A stretch of DNA of 64,000 bases from contig VZRZ01006456.1 of the NCBI GenBank assembly GCA_013398175.1, positions 81,609 to 145,608 of the forward strand, in the 5' to 3' direction. Position 1 is the first letter of the stretch. The number at the start of each line of letters is the position of its first letter. The translations under genes and the position numbers were made by a program. The stretch is from Climacteris rufus (taxonomy: Eukaryota > Chordata > Aves > Passeriformes > Climacteridae). A model generated the notes under the pieces. That model did not search any database. It was not told the origin of the DNA and was given only the letters and a program-made list of their open reading frames with translations. Shown one piece after another: positions 27,101 through 36,100 of this stretch.

Positions 27101-30100
27101 AGAGAGAGAAACCTGTTGGAATGTGCAAGCATGGTCAAATGTCCTAGAGGAAGTTTCAATAACTGCATTGAGCTCATTTATATAACAGCATCATTTCCCA
27201 CAGAGAATCTGGGAATTTGTGGACAGCATGAGGTAATTCTGCTGTTTCACAAGTTGGGTGCTTTTTTTTTTGTATATATATAAAATCAAATAACTTAATC
27301 TTAATGATTGAGCCTTGCACTGTCTTGTTTGGTCCTTCAAGATAGAAATTGTGACCCTTTCTAAGGTTAACACAACCTGTGTTGCTTTGGATGAAGCCTT
27401 GGAGACACTGGAGGTCAGGGAAAGCTGATGCCATCTGCAAATTCAATGAGAGAGCAATATTAGCAATGTGTGCTAATTAGATATGTGTTCTAACATTTGA
27501 TTTCTGAAATTTCAGCTTTTACCGCTATGTCTTGGAGCCAGAGATTTCTTTCACAGCTGAGAATAACTTTGCTCCAGGACCAATTGCCAAGTTTTTGGAT
27601 ATGCCCCAGTCTCCACTGTTCACTCTGAACCTAAATACTCCAGAGAGCTGGATGGTGGAATCTGTCAGAACCCCTTATGACCTTGACAATATTTACTTAG
27701 AGGAGGTAAGAGAAACCAGCATGTTCCTACTGCTGCATTTAAATGGTGGAGTTCTCCCAGGGCTTATTTTTGTTATGGGAAAGAAATGCAGAACTTTAAA
27801 ATGCCAATAAACAGAGAGCTGTGGATATTACTGCATTTGCAAACCTCTAAATATTTTCTAGGAGGGGAAGTGTAAGCTCCCTGGATTGCTGTTTTTAATT
27901 GCTCATAGATGCCTGAACCAGAGGTTCTAGAATACCATAGGCTTGGAGCAGGTCCTTTCCCTTGCTTCAAGAAGCCACCAAGCTGGTTTTAGCTACCTGA
28001 TCACTTACAGGGTTTTTGTTACTGGCAAACACTCCTGTGGCCACAAAAGGACATGCAGGATCAATGCAGCAGAAATCCACTCCGTTGCTGTGGGTTCAGG
28101 AGCTCACTGCTGCTTGAGCAGACCTTGAGTCAGACTGTTGTGGATCTGGGCAGTGCTGCCTCACACACAGAGGGGTAAATAAGGAAAAACCCATCTGCTG
28201 TGTGGGTCATGAGACTGTGAAAGCCCTCACAAACAGGCCTCTGGCAGAGTGACAGTGTGTACAGCCTTGTGGTCATCACAAACGTGGGTTCCCTTATCAC
28301 TGCTCACTGTATGATTGGCCTCCTCTTCTGCATCTCTCTAATATTGTTTGGGAATATGACACAGTATTGTGATATAGTCTGGTATTGCTAATCCCTTGCT
28401 AGTTATTTCAGAAATCTAGGAAATTGGTGTGTGTTGTTTTGGTTTAGAACTTTTTTGCTTTTCATCCCTTAACCTAACTGTAAAGCCATAAATGAACCAC
28501 TGATACTACATTTCAAGCCTCTGATTCCTGTGCCCACCCCTTAGATTAATTGATAGCCTGAGAGAGAGGGGAATTAAATGCTTCAGGCATTCAAAGTGCC
28601 ATCCTGAGCTTCCAAATAAACAGCAGCTTTACTTTTGCAGGTGCACCATTTCCAGCTCCCAATATGCAGTCTGTTGGTGCTGTAGCAATTAAAGTGTCAT
28701 TTTGGATGTGCAGTGAGAGGAGATGCTTTGTGGGATTAGACTAACATTCTGCTTGTGTACTGTCCTCAGGCTACATCTCAATTTAGCCTGGTAGGGACCC
28801 AAGTCTTTTTGGGTTGTGGGGGGTTTTTTTCTGGTTGTTTTACTTTTTCTTTTCTTGGCAGTTTTGTTGGGTGTAGAAAAAAAGAAAATATGTTTCTTGA
28901 CAGTATCCTAGCACACACTAAGAGTAATGCAGAGCAAAACAAAATGTTTATTTCAGATGGTTAGCATTGGGTGAGACCAGCTTTAAACAGATTTACAGTC
29001 AAAATTCTGGATCCCATCCTATACTTTTTATGAGGTTCTCCAGTAAGAGTTAAAAAAAAGTAAAAATAGTGGAATAGAGCAACAATCTTTCCATTTTCTT
29101 ATCCTAGCATATGTTGAGATTCAAATTCTTGTGGTCTGGGCCACTCTTAACAATATTTGTGTGAAGTTTGTCACTTGAAGGAGCCGAGCTCTGCGAGGCT
29201 TTCTAGGTATTTTGTCTAACAATAAAAATTACTTGGTAAAATTATTTAATTAGTATGGCTATTGCAGAGAGTAAATGAATGACTGAAAGGTGGCACTTCA
29301 GAGCAGTGTGTGCTCCCTGCAGGTGGACAGTGTGGTGGCAGCAGAGTATGAGCTGGAGTACCTGCTGCTGGAGGGGCACTGCTACGACATCAGCACGGGG
29401 CAGCCGCCGCGGGGGCTGCAGTTCACCCTGGGCACTTCCAGCAGCCCGCTCCTCGTCGACACCATCGTCATGGCCAACCTGGTGAGTGTCCTCCTGCAGC
29501 TGCACAGCCGCCTGCTGAGCCCCCTGAGGGTTTCCAGCCTGTGGCTGGGGGGCTGTGGTGGAACCTGCACTCCACAGCTGCTTGCAGGGACGCCAGAGCC
29601 GCATCGTTCCTCACACGGTTGTCTCAAGGCTCAGCCCGTCCCTCACCTTGTTCAAGATGTGCTCCTTTCCCCTCAGCTGCCTGAGAAGCTCTTCTGGAGT
29701 GTCTGCCCATGTTCCTAAGCAGCCTCTTTGCAGGGAAGCTCAGACAGTTGTTTTTCTCAGCCAGGGTACTCCTGAGCCCATGCACCCTGCTGCTGTCTTG
29801 TTTTGGCACCCATTTCTTCAGGGGATCTATGGCACAAATAGAGAGCAAGAAAAGCTGACATTGTAGAAAATGAAGTGAAAGAATGGGATTTTCTTCTTTT
29901 AGTTGAGGAAAGGTGCTGGAAATGCAAGTGTGTGATTGTTCCCTGCAGCTGCTTTTGTAACATCACTGCACAAGTGATCTGTCTGTTCTCAGTGTCCACA
30001 CTGGCCATGAGAGAGGTGATGGACTGAAATTATGGCAGAGGAAGTCAGACACTGGCATTTTTTCTTGCTAGGTAATGTTAGTGAAAAACTGGAGTAAGTT

Positions 30101-33100
30101 GCCTCTTGTGTTGTTTTGGCTTTTTTTAATCTTTAAATTTATGAAATTAATTACATTTATTTAAGTGAATTAAAATAAAAACAAGGCAAAAAAAATTCAC
30201 TGGTGCTAAATATTTATTTTAAAATCCTTACTAATTTTCAATTTGTCTGTGCCTTTTCTTAGCCAGAATATATCCTAGAATGATGTAGTATTCCTGACTG
30301 TAGAAAGGAAGGTGTCCCTTATTTTCCATGTGATCACACTGTGTGTGTGTATTTTGGGGAATAAAGCTTCATGGCTCAGAGGTGTCCTTTTCCTAATTAG
30401 CTAAACCAAAGTGTAGGTACCACAGCCTATGGTGCTGTAGCTGGGGGTTCTGCTCTGCTCAGTGTCTGCTCTGTGCAGGGGCATGAAGAGACCAGCAACA
30501 TGCCCTGTGCTTTTTAAAAAATATTTTAAAATGTTCTTTTTAAAGCAGACTGGCTCACATAGGAACTGCAAACATTTGGGGCCACAGTACAAAACTGGAT
30601 GGGACACTGAAGCATCACTGCAGTTGTGTAGATCTTCTATAGGTGTAGTAATCTAAATCACAGAAGAAAATACTCAGATCTGGAATCTGAAGCTCCAACA
30701 AGACTTGAACACAATATTTGAATTTCACATTGTAATTTTTTAAGTTCTGTAGCAGAGGTATCTTGTAACATATAAATTATGTAACTGCTTCCTGCTGCAG
30801 ATGAAATACCAGTCTGTAGAGCTTCAGAGTTCCTTTAGATTTTGTTGTGTACTGCTGTGTAGTTACCAATTAGTGTTTTGAAATTCCCTCACTGAAGGAA
30901 GCCTTTTGCAGGAAAAGGCTTTGGGTTTGCACTGTTCCCATCAGGACAGTGAAGACTTTCTCTCATCTGACAAATAATGAGAGACCTTTTCAAGCTTCTG
31001 TCTCTTAGGGAAAACCCATGAATGTTGAATGGAATATTTTCTGGGGCTTTTCTCCTGTTCTCTGGGTTTCAAGCCTTAGGGTTATATTAATCAACTGGCT
31101 TGCAAACAACTTTTTAGGTATAAAACTGAGTCAAAACACATAACTTAAAAACTTGTTTTTCTGCATTTGCATTTTCTGGAAACTGCCAAATATTCTTTTC
31201 ACTTTACAGGGCTACTTCCAGTTAAAAGCCAATCCTGGTGCATGGACTCTAAGACTGAGAAAAGGCAGATCTGAAGATATTTACAGGATCTACAGGTAGG
31301 ATAAATAATTCAGTCTTTTTCTTGTAAAACTTCTGAAGTAGTAGGCATTGTAATATGTGAATGTAACAGTTCCCTTGCCAAAGTGTGGTGACCTGAACAG
31401 CAAATTAAACAGCATATTATATTTCATACTGAACATAAATTATAAGTTAACATAAATTAATTAGTTTAAAACCCCCATTAAGTGTGTTCAAATAGATGTA
31501 TTTGTTACTTTGTCACATCTTAAACCTGTTTTGCAGTGCTGAGGCTTAATACATGTATAAAAATGTGCAGAAGAAATCAAGAGTGTATTTCTGCTTTGTA
31601 GTGAAAGTCAGTATCTTGCTCTGTTTTCAGCCACGATGGCACAGACTCTCCACCTGAAGCTGATGAAGTGATTGTTGTTCTCAACAACTTCAAGAGCAAA
31701 ATTATCAAAGTGAAGGTGAGTTTAAAAACTAGAGATGCTCTTAAAGAACACAGTGGGGAAGAAACTTGGCTTAAGGCCTGGTGGTCCCCTCCCACAAGCA
31801 CAGACTTGAGGCAGTGTGCACAAAGCTCCCATCACAGTGCCAGGAGTAGGGAGCATCATCTACACACTTAATTTGGGTTCTTGATACAGGAGGGAATGAC
31901 ATGTAAGTCCTGGTCCTTGTGTATGTCCCTGAGATACAATTACTCTCACATTTTTACTCAGTTGTGCTTGTGACTTCAAGAAAAAGCAGGTTTGTATGTC
32001 CTATGTATGTCTAGTAATTCAGTGTGTCCATTGAGCCAGCATTTCATCTGTTACAGACAAACTTTATTCATCTGGCAATAGCTTTCTGTCACTCTGACAC
32101 AGAGTAGGTGAGAGTACATTTTAAAAAAAAGAAAAAAAAAGGTAAATTACTAATCAGTTGTCTCTTAGGGTTGCCTGTCAGGGTAGTGCCATAGCTGAGA
32201 ACTTGGAGGAGCACAAGTGATAGACGAGTGATGGGTGTAAGTTCACACAGCCAGTTCACACTTGACACCACTGGCTTGTGCTGGGCTAATTCTGGGATGT
32301 TCTCCCAATTCACTGCCTGGTCTGTGTGTCTGCTTTGGGCTCTGTGGGCAATAATACCTTTTAGACGGTGGAGGTGGTGTGCTGATTTCTGGGGGTTTTG
32401 GAGGGTGGGAGGTGTGTTGGTGTCTGAGGTTTTTTTCTTTGCCAGTCTCCATCATCAAGGTTGCTCACTAAACACCTCTTAGAAGAGCGTTTTAACCATC
32501 CAGACCAACATGTCTTTGGTGTCTAAAAGTTCCTTTGGAATCTGTTTGGAAAAAGTCAATTCATTTCTGAGCTGTTTTCCCAGACAGCTTAGGTTGCCTG
32601 TCAGCTCACAGGACATAATTCAAGCAGGTACAAGCAGAACCAGGGTCAGGATAACACTCATATTTGCCCAATATGTGGTTCCACTCACTGAAGCCATGTG
32701 ATGCTTTACAGGTTCAGAAAAAGTTTGATATGATGAATGAAGATCTACTAAGTGATGGCACCAGTGAGAATGAGTCTGGATTTTGGGAATCTCTCAAATG
32801 GTAAAAACTCTGTGATAACCTGCAAGTCTCTTGAAAGTGGAAAACAATTTGGGGATACCATTGGGACTGTGATATTCCACAGCTGTCTGTTAAGACTGCT
32901 TGAATTTAGGGCTGTCATCCATCAGACTCCTCTCTTTCAAGAGATCTGGGCTCCTGCTTTGCAGCTGCTTTTACCTCCCCTCAACCCCACTGCTACTTGG
33001 GAGCCTGAAAACATTGTCCCTGCCCAGGAGCTGCACTCAGCCAGCCTCTCTCAGTCAGGAGGTGTTCATCTGGGAGCTGCTGGGCCTTGGCTGTGTGTGT

Positions 33101-36100
33101 GCACAGCCCTGCCCTGGGGAGGATGCCCTGGTCAGCAGGGGATGGCACCCACACACCAACTGTGTTCAGCCAGCACTGGGAACATTTTCTGCATTTGCAG
33201 CCTTCCCTGGAGGGCTGGCCCTTGCTACCTTGTCCTTCATAGAATCACATTTTTCCTTGCAGGGGGTTCACAGGAGGACAAAAGAATGAAGATGTGAAAC
33301 AGGATAAAGATGATGTACTGAACATCTTCTCTGTGGCTTCAGGACACCTCTATGAGAGATTCCTACGGTCAGTTCAGAATTTATAATCCCAATGTGTGGA
33401 ATGCTGGTGTCCTGCTTTGCACAAGGAAAAGGGTTACAATTTGCCAGAGTATAAAATTCCCCACTTTTCCAGTGCTTCAGAAGTTCACTAGAACCTGCAT
33501 CTACTGTGTCATAGGTGCTTTTGAATGCACAGCATTCATGAGTTAAAAATATTTAGTTTAATAGATAGTATGTTGCTGTCCTAAATTTGCTGACTACAAT
33601 ATAACCAATGTATTGTTGAGTCATAGTTGCTTTAGAAAAGAATCTGGACTGCTGTTCTCAAAGGACTGTGAAAGCCAACAGGTTGTATGTTCTCTGACCA
33701 GCTAACATATACAGATGTTGGATGGGGGTTTGGTAATTTTGTAGATAAATTAAGCAGTTTACAATAGGCTGAAGCTGCCCACTTTTTCTTCATGCATGAA
33801 GATCAGTTACCTGGCACAGAACTGCAAATAGTTCAATCATGCAAACCAGCAGTTTGTAATCTGTTACTCAGCTCATCTTTAGTGGGTGGCACTTGTTCCT
33901 GTAACTGCTTTATTTTTTTTTTCTTTTGACAGCATAATGATGTTGTCTGTGCTGAAACATACCAAGACTCCTTTAAAGTTTTGGTTTCTGAAGAACTACT
34001 TATCACCTACATTCAAGGTTTGTTTCTAATTAGAAATGTGTTTGGTGGTGGGGGAAAGATGCCACGAGCTGCTTCCCCCTCCCTGCCCAGTGCTGTACCA
34101 GCTAAACCTGTACTCACCCAGTGTCAGAGGGAAACTCACAGATGACAATGGCAGCTGATGTGACACTGGGCCAAGTTGTTCCAATAAAAAAAAATCTCCC
34201 AATGCTTTTCTCTCATTTACATGCTCCCACTTACATTGCTTTGTGCACCCCTAACTAATTCTCCCATCTGTGAATTTTTATGGTTTGAGTAATGCATTCT
34301 TTTAAACTGATCTGTGGATCACTAGAAAACGGCTCATAAGGAACTGCATGGGGGAAAATGCAGAAATATTTGGTTGTCTTAGGATAGCTGGCTTCACAAT
34401 TTGTATTGATTGTTCAGCTTGGGGCTCAGGCTTTTGTGTGAATTAACAATGAAACTAATTTTCTTTGTGGTATTTCATGTTCTGATGTTCTATGCCTTAG
34501 ACTGAAGTCTATCTCTTGTAATGTGCTTTTCTTTTTCCTGCAGAGGAACAAAGAAATGAGATAAGCTGCTTTTTTCCCCTCCCTCTGCAGGAGTTCATCC
34601 CCTACATGGCCAAGAAGTACAATTTCCAGTATGAGCTTGTGCAGTACAAGTGGCCACGCTGGCTGCACCAGCAAACAGAGAAGCAGCGCATCATCTGGGG
34701 CTACAAGATCCTCTTCCTAGATGTGCTCTTCCCATTAGCTGTGGATAAAATCCTCTTTGTGGATGCTGATCAGGTAACACACAGACTGCAGTTACTTGAA
34801 CTTTTTTTTCTTTCTTTTTTATTTTTTATAATAAGTTCTTGAGTACAATTTCTGTATTGTTGGAAGGGTTGCAAGGTTGAGCCCTTCACAGGCACGGCTG
34901 GAGGTTGATTCTGTAATTATTGCATGCTTCAGTGAGGGGCTGGTTTTTGTGCCTGTTTCCACAAGATTGGTTTTGTTGGCCTGTCCTTTACTGTTCCCTG
35001 GTTCCTCATTCACTCACTGTGATTCCAGCTAGTTTGCCAAACAGATTCTCATTTCACCCTTCTATTTTTCCAGTTGAGTCTGTTCTCCCAGCCTGCAGCT
35101 CTTACCACAGACAATATTTTCCTAAATCACCAGCCACCCTGCCCTCCCAGGCCCCTGGTTTTAACTTGGCCACATCTGAGTGGCTTTCAGAGAAGGAGAA
35201 GGCAAATCCCTTGTGCATGAGGCCATGTCCTGCTGCAAGGCAAACAGGCCTGGAAGGCTTTGTGTGTGCTCACTCCTCAAAGTGCAGGAAACATGCACAG
35301 GGAGAACTTCCAGAAGGACTCTCTCAAAAATACATGTGAAACTGAGAAGTACAGATTATCAACAACTGAGTGTTCAACTGCCTTGGGGCTTTTGGCATGT
35401 GTACAGTGTGATCCCATGCCAGGTAAAACTTATGCTGAAGTATCAGCTAGGACAGATTTCCAGCTATGCTCTTGCCATTTTAGACAGTTTTTTTCTCTGT
35501 TTGTGAGACCTATTAAGGCATTTTTAAAGTAGTGCTACTGCCACATCTGTATCAAAAAGACATTAAAAAGCCTTCATCCCTGAAGGACCTGCAAACTCTG
35601 AAGAGGAAAGGATACAAAGAATCACAGTAGACTTCCTGTATAGTGAGAATTCTTGCTGCTTATTAGAAACAGTTTTGCACTTCAGCTGTCAAACCAACCC
35701 CTATCAGCTTATTTCAGGCTTTCTTTTATTAGCTGCAGCTCTAAGGGCAGGGGAGACACCACCTTTTGTGCTGTGGTTTTGTCCTATGTGCACACAATGG
35801 CTTGGACTCGATGATCTTGAAGGTCTCTTCCAACCTAGTGATTCTGTGTGTGATTCTGTGATAATGCAAAAAATTGCCACTGGTATCAGGTAATTCTTCC
35901 CTTGACTGTTTGCTCAGTTTGAATTAAATCCTGTAGAGCATTTCCCAAGAACCCATGGCAGGCTCCTAGAAATAGAAATGAACCCTTCTTTTCCCGGCAG
36001 ATCGTGCGCACGGATCTGAGGGAACTGAGGGATTTCAATCTGGATGGGGCTCCCTATGGCTACACCCCCTTCTGTGACAGTCGGAGGGAAATGGATGGCT

